A stretch of DNA of 63,882 nt from Bacteroidales bacterium (GCA_029933225.1 JAOZOO010000001.1:1-63882), one strand, 5' to 3'. Counted from the stretch's first letter, positions 1-8,543 are shown. The notes: a model not told the origin generated them from the sequence alone. A program made the numbers and translations.

Positions 1-57
1 AGTTTAATTGTTCAATGGTTCAATTGTTTAATTCCTGCCGGGTGAACCCAAAAAAAC

Positions 58-250
58 ATGGATGACTGGATGATTGGATGTTTCTTTAGTTCATTTTTCC
101 CTATTATCATTTCATCCATTCTTCCATCCATCCATTCTTCCACTATTCCAATCATCCATCTTTCTAATACTTCGCAAGAAACACTCTTCCAGGTCCTGCG
201 GACTCTGGAAGGTGTTTTCCTTCCATCCTTCCACTATTCCATCCTTCCAT
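58..250. repeat. Low-complexity pyrimidine-rich intergenic stretch
   Basis: The stretch is built from short repeats such as CCATCCATTC and TTCCACTATTCC, plus GGATGACTGGATGATTGGATG-like words at its left end. It encloses a hairpin at 179-217. The reading frames across it are simple-sequence artefacts rather than genes. Intergenic filler of this kind is common in environmental Bacteroidota. Confidence 0.5.
179..217. repeat. Dispersed palindromic element, copy 1
   Basis: Left arm AAACACTCTTCCAG and right arm CTGGAAGGTGTTT form a near-perfect hairpin around a 12-base centre. The same arms, with a different centre, recur at 28432-28472. It lies downstream of the radical SAM gene that ends at 250, so it could also act as a transcript end. 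Confidence 0.6.
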
Positions 251-1587
251 CAAATAACATCCGTCCCTTTTTTGATCAGCCAAAGCCGACCTATATTTTC
301 ATAAAATTTCTCCAAAGGTAACTTTGTCTTCATTACGCTGTTGAAAAAATTGTACTTATTGTAATCGTTGTCAATGATCTGATTTTTCACCTGCCGGTAA
401 AATACGGTTCCCGGCATGGGAGTCAGGATGGTGTAGCCGGCGTAAGTCACTTTATATGAGTTTGCATAATCGGCAAGGGCTTTAAAATCATCTTCATTAT
501 AATCATTGGGAACCACATAGTTGCCTCTCAGTAAAATGTTGTTCGCATGGAAGATATCAATGGCCTGGTGGATCATTCCGGCTTCCGAGCGTTTGTTGTA
601 TTTTATTAACTCGTCGTCACGGAACGATTCGAAGCCTGTGATCACCACTTTCAGCCCGGCTTTCGCCATTTTTTCGATCAGCCACGGGTAGTTCACGGCA
701 GTGTCGGCACGGATGTCCATGATGTATTCTTTGCGGATACCTTCTTCGTTGATCCGGTCAAACAACTTATCCATGAATTTGATATTCACCACCGAGTTGG
801 CATCGGCAAAGCGCACGATATCATAATTAATCAGTTTCAATTCCTCGATGACGCTTTCCACCCTGCGCTGGTAATATTTCCCGCCGTGCTCGATCCATAT
901 AGAACAAAAGGTACACTGATAGGGACAACCCAGCGAAGTGAACAGGTAAGTAGTTGGTCCCGGACTTTTCCCAACGACATAAGTCCAACGCCATCGCTCC
1001 AGATGACTGCGGTCGGGCATCAGAAAATGCTTGTCGGCCGCATCGTACACCATCGGCGCGGGGCCTGTATGATGATAACCCTTTTCATTGTTCAGGTAAA
1101 TGCCTTTGATATTTTCCAGCGACTGCTTTTTCTCCAGCGCTCTGATCACCTCCCTGAAAATGAAAGCGGAATGACCGGGTGCCACAACGTCAATGTCGGG
1201 GTCATTCATCTCCTGTGGGCATAGGGTGGTGTGCAGCCCGCCTGCCACAGTCACGATGGACGGATCAAACTTTCTAACCGTTCTGAAAATGGTCAGCGAA
1301 TCATACAGCTCGGAAGTGATGATGGTCACACCCACCACATCAGGTTGGGTCTTTTCCAGGATGCCTTCCACCATTTTATTTAATGGCGGGGCATCGGGGT
1401 CAAGGTCATATTCCCCTTTAGTGTCAAAAACAGTTACATCGTGGTCTTTTACTGCTGCGGCAACAGTCAATAAACCCAGCGGCGGCCCGATCAGCTTTTT
1501 GTGAATAAAATATTTCGCTTCTTCGGGCGCCGACTCGAGAATCATGTTCTCGGGTGAACGCGGCGGGTTTATTAATAATATCTTCAT
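250..1587 (-). CDS. Cobalamin-binding-type radical SAM protein (first copy)
   Basis: This 445-residue protein has an N-terminal Rossmann-like cobalamin-binding-type domain (about 1-160, starting MKILLINPPRSPENM) and a radical SAM core with the cluster motif CPYQCTFC (Cys221, Cys225, Cys228). The family typically performs radical methylations or ring rearrangements on lipids and natural products. No DxHxxG B12 motif is visible, so B12 use is unproven. The start was placed at MKILL rather than 19 codons upstream, because the extra residues do not fit the family and a promoter-like CACTTTTG (minus strand, 1606-1613) lies just upstream. It is transcribed away from the resorcinol locus, so membership in that pathway is inference. 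Specific substrate unknown. Confidence 0.88.
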   Translation of the reverse strand: MKILLINPPRSPENMILESAPEEAKYFIHKKLIGPPLGLLTVAAAVKDHDVTVFDTKGEYDLDPDAPPLNKMVEGILEKTQPDVVGVTIITSELYDSLTIFRTVRKFDPSIVTVAGGLHTTLCPQEMNDPDIDVVAPGHSAFIFREVIRALEKKQSLENIKGIYLNNEKGYHHTGPAPMVYDAADKHFLMPDRSHLERWRWTYVVGKSPGPTTYLFTSLGCPYQCTFCSIWIEHGGKYYQRRVESVIEELKLINYDIVRFADANSVVNIKFMDKLFDRINEEGIRKEYIMDIRADTAVNYPWLIEKMAKAGLKVVITGFESFRDDELIKYNKRSEAGMIHQAIDIFHANNILLRGNYVVPNDYNEDDFKALADYANSYKVTYAGYTILTPMPGTVFYRQVKNQIIDNDYNKYNFFNSVMKTKLPLEKFYENIGRLWLIKKGTDVI

Positions 1588-1709
1588 CGAAAAAAGAATT
1601 GACGGCAAAAGTGCGGAAAAAAATAAAACGGGCCCGTTGTTCAAACTTTTTCTGTCTGAAAGCGTAAAAATTCAATGAACCGGAATCTCCGGAAAATGAA
1701 CAAAAATTT

Positions 1710-1717
1710 TATGTTTG
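1710..1717 (+). promoter_or_regulatory. Candidate -7 box for the FISUMP protein gene
   Basis: TATGTTTG matches the Bacteroidota -7 consensus TAnnTTTG exactly, 64 bases before the start codon at 1781. No convincing -33 TTTG lies 17-19 bases upstream, so this is a weak call. Confidence 0.35.
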
Positions 1718-1780
1718 TATCCCTAAAACAGGAAAAATTTAAAAGCTACGGAACTTTATTATTAACAAACCAAATAAATC

Positions 1781-3562
1781 ATGAAAAAGTTCTTATTGTT
1801 TCTATCCGTTTTAATCGTTTCCCCAATTTTTATTTTTGCACAAAGAGGAAACATTCAGTTGACATTCAGTGCATTTGATTATTACTCGAACCTTCCTTTG
1901 GAAACCGACAGTATTCAGATCAGCAACCCCGTCAGAGATTGTGACACAGTGCTGTACGGGACCAATGAACTTTACCTGGATTGGACTGACGGAATTGAAG
2001 AAGATTATGCAAACGGATTTTTTGTGAAACCCGGCCGCGACAATCCGTTTTACGGAACAACCGGCGTGAAAGTCTTTATGCAAAAAAAAGCCCTTGTTTC
2101 GGTGATGCTCTTTAATGTCAGCGGAAACAGGATTGCCATGCTGAAAAAGGAACTTCCCGCAGGAATGCATTCCCTGTCAATAACCGCCGGCAAGCCGGGC
2201 ATTTATTTTTTCGTTTTCAACAACGGCAATGAATTGCTCACCCTGAAACTCATCAATGCAGGCGCACCGGGAAATCAACCGGGAATATATTATGAAGGCG
2301 GCACACAGCAATCGTTCAGAAAAAATGCATTGAGCACGGGCAATTTTATCTTTCAGCCAGGAGATACGTTGGTTTACACTGCCTATTCATACGGATACGA
2401 GGCCGCAACAATCACAGATGCCCCTTCGGAAGACAAGAGTTACGACTTTGAGTTAATCCCCAATCTGGTTGATCTTTCATCCGACACCACGCACGGCAAT
2501 GTACCCCTGACCGTGCAGTTTTACGGCATCACAAACATGAATATCATAAGCTGGAAATGGGATTTCGGCGACGGCAGCACAAGTGATTTGCAAAACCCGT
2601 CACATACCTACATGGAGCCGAGCACTTATTACACGGTGAAACTGACCACTGTGGATGCGGAAAACAAAACACACATCGTAACGAAAGAAAATTACATCCA
2701 TACTATTGCCGACCCGGCCAGTGTAAATTTCACTGCCGACTACACGCATAGCTTTGCCCCGCAAACCATTCAGTTCACGGGCTACACAAACATCGATGCC
2801 AATTACTGGCAATGGAATTTCGGCGACGGCGGAACGGCCACGGTGCAAAACCCCTCGTACGAATACATTTACCCCGGGGTTTACACGGTGAAACTGACTG
2901 TTTATTCCGACGACGGAACGGTGAGCACAACAAAAGAGGATTACATCCACATCGGTTCCTGCCCGCCGACCATGACCGATGATGACGGCAACAGCTATGA
3001 AACAGTGAGAATCAATAACCAGTGCTGGATGAAAAGCAACATCAACGTAGGTACCAGGATTGACGGTCAGGAATTCGGCAGCGACAACGGGGGCATTGAG
3101 AAATATTGCTACGACAACAGCAATAGCAAATGCGACGAATACGGGGGATTGTACAACTTTGACGAAATGATGAAATACAGCTATGCGGAAGGTGGCCGGG
3201 GTATCTGCCCGGAAGGATGGTACATTCCCACCAACGACGACTGGATGGCACTGATGAATTACGTCGGCGGAGAAACGGTGGCCGGCGGCAAAATGAAAGA
3301 AACCGGTTACACACACTGGAACGAACCCAATACGGGAGCAACCAACGAAAGTGGATTTACCGCCCTCGGTGCCGGCCTGAATCAATTTTTCGGAGTGGAC
3401 TTCGGCTTTTTCAACCTGAAAAAAGAGGCTTACTTCAGGACGTCTTCCGGTGTAGGTTATTTCAAACTGACTTATGGCGACAATAACTTTGAATGGTGGC
3501 CAAACTGGACCAGCAACAAATACCACGGTTTTTCGGTGAGGTGTGTGAAAAGGGTGGATTAG
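1781..3562 (+). CDS. Secreted protein with two PKD domains and a C-terminal FISUMP domain
   Basis: The 593-residue product starts with a signal peptide (1-20, ending IFIFAQ). Residues about 87-160 resemble a T9SS type A sorting domain (NPFYGTTGVKVF ... GIYFFVFNNG), oddly placed near the N-terminus. Two PKD domains follow (about 229-311 and 312-393, each with WxFGDG). The last 200 residues are a Fibrobacter succinogenes major paralogous (FISUMP) domain, recognisable from GICPEGWYIPTNDDW and the ending GFSVRCVKR. Such proteins sit on the cell surface and probably bind glycans or other proteins. It is a single gene between two unrelated units. Its function is not known in detail. Confidence 0.85.
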   Translation: MKKFLLFLSVLIVSPIFIFAQRGNIQLTFSAFDYYSNLPLETDSIQISNPVRDCDTVLYGTNELYLDWTDGIEEDYANGFFVKPGRDNPFYGTTGVKVFMQKKALVSVMLFNVSGNRIAMLKKELPAGMHSLSITAGKPGIYFFVFNNGNELLTLKLINAGAPGNQPGIYYEGGTQQSFRKNALSTGNFIFQPGDTLVYTAYSYGYEAATITDAPSEDKSYDFELIPNLVDLSSDTTHGNVPLTVQFYGITNMNIISWKWDFGDGSTSDLQNPSHTYMEPSTYYTVKLTTVDAENKTHIVTKENYIHTIADPASVNFTADYTHSFAPQTIQFTGYTNIDANYWQWNFGDGGTATVQNPSYEYIYPGVYTVKLTVYSDDGTVSTTKEDYIHIGSCPPTMTDDDGNSYETVRINNQCWMKSNINVGTRIDGQEFGSDNGGIEKYCYDNSNSKCDEYGGLYNFDEMMKYSYAEGGRGICPEGWYIPTNDDWMALMNYVGGETVAGGKMKETGYTHWNEPNTGATNESGFTALGAGLNQFFGVDFGFFNLKKEAYFRTSSGVGYFKLTYGDNNFEWWPNWTSNKYHGFSVRCVKRVD

Positions 3563-3618
3563 ATTATCCCGGGAAAAAATCCTTTTCCGTTTTAGTAAAA
3601 GCAAATTTATTGATGTCG

Positions 3619-3726
3619 TTAATGGCTTTTTGAATATGCTTCAGAAACCTTGCGTAAAGGATATCCCTCTTTTTCTCTTAATTCACGAATCAGTTTCCCG
3701 ATTTCTTTCATTTTTGTATTTTTCAT
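3619..3726 (-). pseudogene. Remnant of an XRE-type helix-turn-helix regulator
   Basis: On the minus strand a 35-residue frame contains MKEIGKLIRELREKEGYPLR, which is the typical N-terminal first helix of a Bacteroidota XRE-family regulator of over 100 residues. The match ends at KVSEAYSKSH followed by a stop, before the recognition helix would be complete, so the protein cannot fold as a DNA-binding domain. A promoter-like box overlapping a palindrome sits immediately upstream (3725-3747). It reads as a decayed regulator that kept its 5' end and control region. Confidence 0.6.
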
Positions 3727-3747
3727 TTTGACAAATTTAGTCAAAAT
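3725..3747 (-). promoter_or_regulatory. Palindromic operator overlapping a -7 box
   Basis: The sequence is ATTTTGAC-N7-GTCAAAAT, a perfect 8-base inverted repeat. Read on the minus strand, its centre is TAAATTTG, an exact TAnnTTTG -7 box, abutting the start of the regulator remnant. A self-repressing XRE protein would be expected to bind here. It also lies 125 bases upstream of the intact gene at 3872, so it may serve another regulator now. Confidence 0.5.
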
Positions 3748-3871
3748 AATTATTTTAATCACTAAAATAACTAATCTGTTTTTTAATTCGTGCCTCATCG
3801 TTCTACTTCTAATAATACCCTCCCCTCCAAACCAAAAAATTGAATATTTTTGGCAACCTTTTTTAAATAAA

Positions 3872-4345
3872 ATGAAAGAAAAAGAACTGTTTGTTGATTT
3901 CAAGCCCCAGCAGCTTGTCCTTTACGTTGAAAAAGAAGACGGCTCTTACGGGCAGGTGGTCTCCGGCTCGTATCTTGCCAAAAATTACCTCGACGACTAT
4001 TTCGACAAGGTGAAAAAATGGGACAAATCGTTGAAAGAGCAGTTAAAAAAAGGAGAGATCAGTCCGGTGTACTATTACCTGATTATGCAGGAATTCGGCG
4101 AAAAAGACCTGGCCTCACGGGTGGGCATCTCATTGCGGAAACTCAGAAAGCATTTCAAAATGGAACATTATATTAAAATGAGGTTGTCGTTGCTAAAACG
4201 ATATGCAGATGCTTTTGACGTTCCCGTGGCCAGTATGGTTCATTTTCTCGTGATTGGCAAAAAAGCGGCTAAACATTTAACGATTGAGAACCTGGATTCA
4301 CAAAATCCTTATTTCACAATCACGAAAATCGAAAGCGGTAAATAG
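3872..4345 (+). CDS. Helix-turn-helix-like protein of the BtrH module (copy A)
   Basis: This 157-residue protein has no signal peptide. Its middle contains a helix-turn-helix-like stretch (FGEKDLASRVGISLRKLRKH) followed by a second helical segment with LKRYADAFDVPV. It is a clear paralogue of the protein at 24635: both share a KGEISP.YY / GELSPIAYY block, a KHFK/KHLK block and a YADxF block. Both directly precede a BtrH-like gene. The start at 3872 (ATGAAAGAAAAAG) was chosen because upstream in-frame residues are low-complexity AT-rich sequence. DNA binding is inferred. Because the gene is always coupled to BtrH here, it could instead be a structural partner of that enzyme. Confidence 0.75.
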   Translation: MKEKELFVDFKPQQLVLYVEKEDGSYGQVVSGSYLAKNYLDDYFDKVKKWDKSLKEQLKKGEISPVYYYLIMQEFGEKDLASRVGISLRKLRKHFKMEHYIKMRLSLLKRYADAFDVPVASMVHFLVIGKKAAKHLTIENLDSQNPYFTITKIESGK

Positions 4346-4380
4346 TCACGGTAACGGTTTAAAAAAAACTGACAAAAAAA

Positions 4381-5385
4381 ATGAAAGAAATAGATTTTAA
4401 ACATAAAATGGCTGCCCATTGCGAAACAGGGACCGTTCAGGCACTGCTGAATCACAACGGGCTGGACATCTCCGAAGCCATGGTTTTCGGTATCGCCAGC
4501 GGGATATTTTTCGGGTATTTTGAATCCCGGAATTTCCCGTTTCCGACATTCATTGTCCGCAACAAACCGGGCTCCATCCGCACCAACATTTCAAAACGGC
4601 TGGGTGTGAAATGGGAAACAAAAAAATTCAGAAATCCAGCCGCGGGAGAAGCTGCACTGGACGAACTGATTATGAAAAAAATACCCACTGCCGCCCAGGT
4701 TGACTTCTATTATATGGAATACATGCCCGAGTGGATCAGGGTGCACATCAATGTCCATTTTGTGAATGTGATCGGGCTGAACGAAAGCCGGTATCTGCTC
4801 AGTGACAGTTATCACCCTGAAAAAGCGTTGCTGGAAAAAGAAACCTTTACCAAAGCCCGTTTTGTCGGCGGACACATGGCGCCAAAAGGGTTCATCTTTT
4901 ATCCGGTGCATATTCCTGAAAACATTGATTTTGAAAAAGCCATCAGGAAAGGGATCAAAAAAGCAGCCCATGACATGATCAGATTGCCTGTTCCTTTCAT
5001 CGGGGTAAAAGGCATCCGTAAATTTGCGAAAAAAGTTACCGGCTGGCCTGAAAAAGCACGCGACATTGACCATCTGTCGCACGAGATCATGAAGATCAAC
5101 GTATTGCTCGAAGATCAGGGTACCGGCGGTGCCGGATTCCGTTTCCTGTATGCTACCTTTCTGCAGCAGGCCTCGCAGAAACTCAATGACCCGCAACTGG
5201 AAACCATGTCGAAAAGGATGATGGAGATCGGCGACCACTGGCGAAATATTTCGTATTTTGCAGCCAAAATCGGAAAAAACCGCGATCTCGGCAAAGAACG
5301 ATTGAACGAGTTGAGCGCCATGATCTTTGATATGGCCGATCGCGAAGAGGCATTTTTTAGTGATTTGTATAAAATGGTAAAATAA
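4381..5385 (+). CDS. BtrH-like acyltransferase (copy A)
   Basis: The 334-residue protein belongs to the family of the butirosin biosynthesis protein BtrH (BtrH N-terminal domain plus DUF4872-like C-terminal half). BtrH moves an acyl group from an acyl carrier protein to an amine. A Cys-His-Asp arrangement is visible: Cys14 in AAHCETG, His126 in VHINVHFVNVIG, Asp142 in YLLSDSY, as in papain/C39-like folds. Other shared blocks with the second copy (25057) include ISKRLGV, GTGGAGFRF and MEIGDHWR. The stop overlaps the start of the next gene, an acyl carrier protein (TAATG), which fits an ACP-dependent acyl transfer. The acyl donor and acceptor are unknown. Confidence 0.85.
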   Translation: MKEIDFKHKMAAHCETGTVQALLNHNGLDISEAMVFGIASGIFFGYFESRNFPFPTFIVRNKPGSIRTNISKRLGVKWETKKFRNPAAGEAALDELIMKKIPTAAQVDFYYMEYMPEWIRVHINVHFVNVIGLNESRYLLSDSYHPEKALLEKETFTKARFVGGHMAPKGFIFYPVHIPENIDFEKAIRKGIKKAAHDMIRLPVPFIGVKGIRKFAKKVTGWPEKARDIDHLSHEIMKINVLLEDQGTGGAGFRFLYATFLQQASQKLNDPQLETMSKRMMEIGDHWRNISYFAAKIGKNRDLGKERLNELSAMIFDMADREEAFFSDLYKMVK

Positions 5386-5681
5386 TGAAGGAAGAGAGCA
5401 GTGCTGTAATTACCAATATTGATAAGCTGAAGACTGAAATCAAAGAACTGATCATCAATACCCTCAAAATAAAAAAGGTGAAACCCGAAGATGTGGACGA
5501 CAGCGCCCCCCTGCTGGCCCCCGGTAACCCTCTGGGGCTCGACTCGGTGGACGCCATTGACATCATCGTAACAGTTCAGAAACATTTCAATGTGCGGATT
5601 GACGACCAGAATATGGCCCGCAATGTGCTCGAATCCATTGACACCCTCGCCGAATTCATTGCCAGGCAAAAGAATCAGTAA
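5385..5681 (+). CDS. Acyl carrier protein
   Basis: This 98-residue acidic protein carries the phosphopantetheine site GLDSVDAIDI (Ser54) and the usual four-helix length, with a short N-terminal extension. Its start overlaps the BtrH stop by one base, so the two are translationally coupled. It is probably the dedicated carrier for an acyl group handled by the neighbouring BtrH-like enzyme and sulfotransferase, rather than the housekeeping AcpP. That assignment rests on context. Confidence 0.93.
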   Translation: MKEESSAVITNIDKLKTEIKELIINTLKIKKVKPEDVDDSAPLLAPGNPLGLDSVDAIDIIVTVQKHFNVRIDDQNMARNVLESIDTLAEFIARQKNQ

Positions 5682-5705
5682 AGCGCTAATCTATTTTTAA
5701 GCCGT

Positions 5706-6785
5706 ATGAAACATTCATACCTTCTGGCCGGAACCACCTCGGGAATTTTTTTTAAGCTGCTTTCGCAAAATGGTTTCTCACCGGCTTATCTCGGACGTAT
5801 CGCTTTTCTGACTCAAAACGGGATTTGGGCTTCGGCGTTCAAAAAACGGGAAAAAAAGAAATTCGGGAAAATCATCCGTGATTACCAAATGCCTGCCGAC
5901 CCGGTTTTTATCATCGGCCACTGGCGCACGGGAACCACTTTCCTGCACCAGTTGATGGCACTCGATGAAAACCTGGTCACCCCCAATGTTTTGCAGGTCT
6001 CCGTGCCGGACAGTTTTCTGGTTTCCGATAAATACTATGCACCGGTGATGTCGAAAATGATGAGCCCCACCCGGCCGATGGACAATGTGAAGCTGGGCGT
6101 TTTCGAACCGCAGGAAGATGAATATGCCCTGCTGAAACTGACGCTGGATTCGCCGCTTATCAAACTTCTTTTCCCCGATAGCGACGATTATTTTCTGAAA
6201 CATTTCGAGGATTTCAATCCGCGGGAAGACCACACGGAAAACTGGAAAAATCAACTGCATATCTTTTGTAAAAAGTTGAGTTTCACCAAAAAGAAGAGGG
6301 TTCTGCTGAAAAATCCGTTTCATTCCATGCGTATTCCCCTGTTGCGTGAAATGTATCCGGGGGCCAGATTCATTCACATTCACCGCCATCCTTACAATGT
6401 CATTCCTTCCACGATCAACATGTGGAATATTGTGGGGCGGCAGAACCGGCTGAAAAACAGGAACCCTGTCCTGACGGTGGAAGACGTGGCGGTGGTAATG
6501 AACAGGATGCTCACAGGAATAAGAAAAGTCAGTGAAAAGCTGAACAGGCAGGATTATATCGAAGTCAGGTTTGAAGAGTTTGAAACGGACCCTGTGACAG
6601 GATTGAAAAAAATATACAACCATCTTGGGTTGGAATACACGGATAAGCTGGACGAAAAAGTGAAAACCTTTTTGCAGGAAGTAAAAGGATACCGGAAAAA
6701 TAAATTCAACCTGACTGAAACGGAAAAGGAAATTATCCGTGACAAACTGAAAGAACAATTTGTTCATTACGGTTATGAGCTGTAG
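5706..6785 (+). CDS. PAPS-dependent sulfotransferase family protein
   Basis: The 359-residue protein has the 5'-phosphosulfate loop GHWRTGTTFLH (71-81) and the 3'-phosphate-binding segment with HRHPYNVIPS (about 226-235), the two signatures of PAPS-dependent sulfotransferases (Sulfotransfer_3 type). It lies 24 bases after the acyl carrier protein in the same transcript. By context it could sulfate a hydroxyl of the resorcinol lipid, its sugar, or an ACP-bound intermediate. Some family members have lost sulfotransferase activity, but both cofactor motifs are intact here. Confidence 0.85.
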   Translation: MKHSYLLAGTTSGIFFKLLSQNGFSPAYLGRIAFLTQNGIWASAFKKREKKKFGKIIRDYQMPADPVFIIGHWRTGTTFLHQLMALDENLVTPNVLQVSVPDSFLVSDKYYAPVMSKMMSPTRPMDNVKLGVFEPQEDEYALLKLTLDSPLIKLLFPDSDDYFLKHFEDFNPREDHTENWKNQLHIFCKKLSFTKKKRVLLKNPFHSMRIPLLREMYPGARFIHIHRHPYNVIPSTINMWNIVGRQNRLKNRNPVLTVEDVAVVMNRMLTGIRKVSEKLNRQDYIEVRFEEFETDPVTGLKKIYNHLGLEYTDKLDEKVKTFLQEVKGYRKNKFNLTETEKEIIRDKLKEQFVHYGYEL

Positions 6786-7046
6786 AAAAGATATCTCCGT
6801 GCCTCTTTGTGCCTGCTTTGTGGCTCTTTGTGAAACAGTTATTACACGGAATTTCACAGAGAATATACAAAGTCCCACAGAGAGAAACTTAACAAGAATG
6901 TAATACTTAATGATTAAATAATGTTATTCAGTACTTAAATAAAACGATTTCAATTAGTTATGAACCATTCGAAATTTTGGTCATATTTGTTTCAAACGCT
7001 TTATTTTAAAAAGTGGCATCTTTGAACCCCAAAAGGAAGGAAAAAC

Positions 7047-8312
7047 GTGAAAGTAAAATTAATATACCCCAAATGGCCTAAACTGGAACGGCAAACCGAA
7101 TTTAATCTGCCGCCGCATGGTCCCATCGTTTTTGCCGCGGCACTACCGGATTACGTGGAGGTGGACTTTGTGGACGAAAACATGGAGGATTTTAATTACG
7201 ACGACCCGGTGGACCTGGTGTTTATTTCCATGATGCTGACAACACAGGTGAAACGGGGCTGGGAAATTGCAGACAATTACCGGGCGCGGGGCTTGAAGGT
7301 TATTTTCGGAGGTATCTCCACCATGCTCCATGCCGAGGAAACCATGCAGCATGCCGACAGCGTGTTCATGGGTGAAGCCGAAGGCCACATGGAAGAAGTG
7401 CTGGAGGATTTCAGAAAAGGCGAACTGAAGAAACTGTACAACTTTATGAACCGGCAACCGGATACTGCGCTTATCGGGCCGGCACGCCGCGACCTGCTCA
7501 AACGGGATTTTTATTACCACAAAGGCGTGCAGATGGTTGATCTTTTCCATGCCTCGCGGGGATGCCGTTTCAACTGTTACCCGTGTGCCGTGGCCTTTCT
7601 CGGTGGTCGCCGTTTCAGACCCAGGCCTTTCGACCGGGTGGCAGAAGAGTTGGCCACCATTGACAACAACCGCCTGTTTGTGGTGGATAACACCCTGGCA
7701 CAGGACAAGGAATGGACAAAAGAACTGTTCCGTACCATGATCCCGTTCAAAAAGAAATGGTGCAGTCACACCATCAGCGCCGATCCCGAAGTGCTCGACC
7801 TGGCAGCACAGGCGGGGGCATGGTATGTTTATCAGGCGGTATTCGACACCTCCGACTACATCAGGGAAAGGATCAAGATGTACCACGATTACGGTATCAG
7901 CGTGGAAGGCACCGTCCTGCTCGGCATGGATCACCAGACCGAGGACGACATTAAAGAACTGCTGGATTTCATCCGCGAAATTGACCTCGACCTGGCTGAA
8001 TTTACCATCCTGGTGCCCTTCCCCGAAACCAAAGCTTATGACGACCTGCTGAAAGAAGGGCGCATCTTTGACTTCGACTGGAACCATTACACCGCCGACA
8101 AAGTAGTCTTTCAGCCGAAACACCTGACGCCGGAGAAATTACAGGAACTGTACTATTATGCCTGGGACAGCTTTTACGCCGACGAAAGCCAGGAACAGAA
8201 GATGTTCAGGCTGATGATGAAAGTGGTGGAACGCGAAATGGAAGACGGCACCTACCGCCCGCCACGAAAAGATTTGATGGAGAAAAGTTTCGGGCATATT
8301 GTGGACAGGTAG
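7047..8312 (+). CDS. Cobalamin-binding-type radical SAM protein (second copy)
   Basis: This 421-residue protein has an N-terminal cobalamin-binding-like domain (about 1-125, opening KLIYPKWPKLERQ) and a radical SAM core with SRGCRFNCYPC (Cys173, Cys177, Cys180). It starts with GTG at 7047, supported by AAGGAAGG seven bases upstream and by the family-typical opening. It differs from the protein at 250-1587 in both halves, so the two are distant relatives, not a recent duplication. Roles known for the family include C-methylation and lipid-chain chemistry. Here it could methylate or otherwise tailor the alkyl chains of the resorcinol product. The 260-base spacer upstream contains only a degenerate CTCTGTG-type repeat (about 6790-6890). 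Confidence 0.87.
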   Translation: MKVKLIYPKWPKLERQTEFNLPPHGPIVFAAALPDYVEVDFVDENMEDFNYDDPVDLVFISMMLTTQVKRGWEIADNYRARGLKVIFGGISTMLHAEETMQHADSVFMGEAEGHMEEVLEDFRKGELKKLYNFMNRQPDTALIGPARRDLLKRDFYYHKGVQMVDLFHASRGCRFNCYPCAVAFLGGRRFRPRPFDRVAEELATIDNNRLFVVDNTLAQDKEWTKELFRTMIPFKKKWCSHTISADPEVLDLAAQAGAWYVYQAVFDTSDYIRERIKMYHDYGISVEGTVLLGMDHQTEDDIKELLDFIREIDLDLAEFTILVPFPETKAYDDLLKEGRIFDFDWNHYTADKVVFQPKHLTPEKLQELYYYAWDSFYADESQEQKMFRLMMKVVEREMEDGTYRPPRKDLMEKSFGHIVDR

Positions 8313-8500
8313 TTGGTTCCTGATTATATTTGGTGGTTATAAGTTTGACCATCACAAAATGAATATTGTAAGATTTGGTGATAGCTTAAATGTATTATTA
8401 AAGGTTAAATAGAAATTTCTGATGATGTATGATTAGCCGGGATACGAATAAACCTTAATAGCATGGGACGTCAAAAAATAACATCAACCTTATTATCTTA

Positions 8501-8530
8501 TTTTGAACTGGTTTTAGATTAATAAATTCG
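8501..8530 (+). promoter_or_regulatory. Candidate promoter for the gene at 8544
   Basis: TTTTG (8501-8505) and TAAATTCG (8523-8530) are separated by 17 bases, close to the Bacteroidota -33/-7 pattern with one mismatch in the -7 box. The start codon follows 13 bases later. Confidence 0.35.
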
Positions 8531-8543
8531 TTTACAAAAAACG

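Noticed and set aside
2600-3604. A 334-codon open frame on the minus strand antisense to the FISUMP gene
   Set aside because: It is the complement of a well-supported secreted protein, with a low-complexity composition and no signal, motif or promoter; it is a shadow frame.
3650-3871. An N-terminal extension of the HTH-like protein A
   Set aside because: The 74 residues upstream of the chosen start are simple hydrophobic AT-rich sequence, overlap the regulator remnant on the other strand and have no counterpart in the paralogue.
5778-6878. A 366-codon minus-strand frame opposite the sulfotransferase gene
   Set aside because: The plus-strand gene has both cofactor motifs; the antisense frame has none and is rich in F, H and Q as expected of a shadow frame.
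7143-8123. A 326-codon minus-strand frame opposite the radical SAM gene
   Set aside because: No motif is present; the plus-strand product has the CxxxCxxC cluster.
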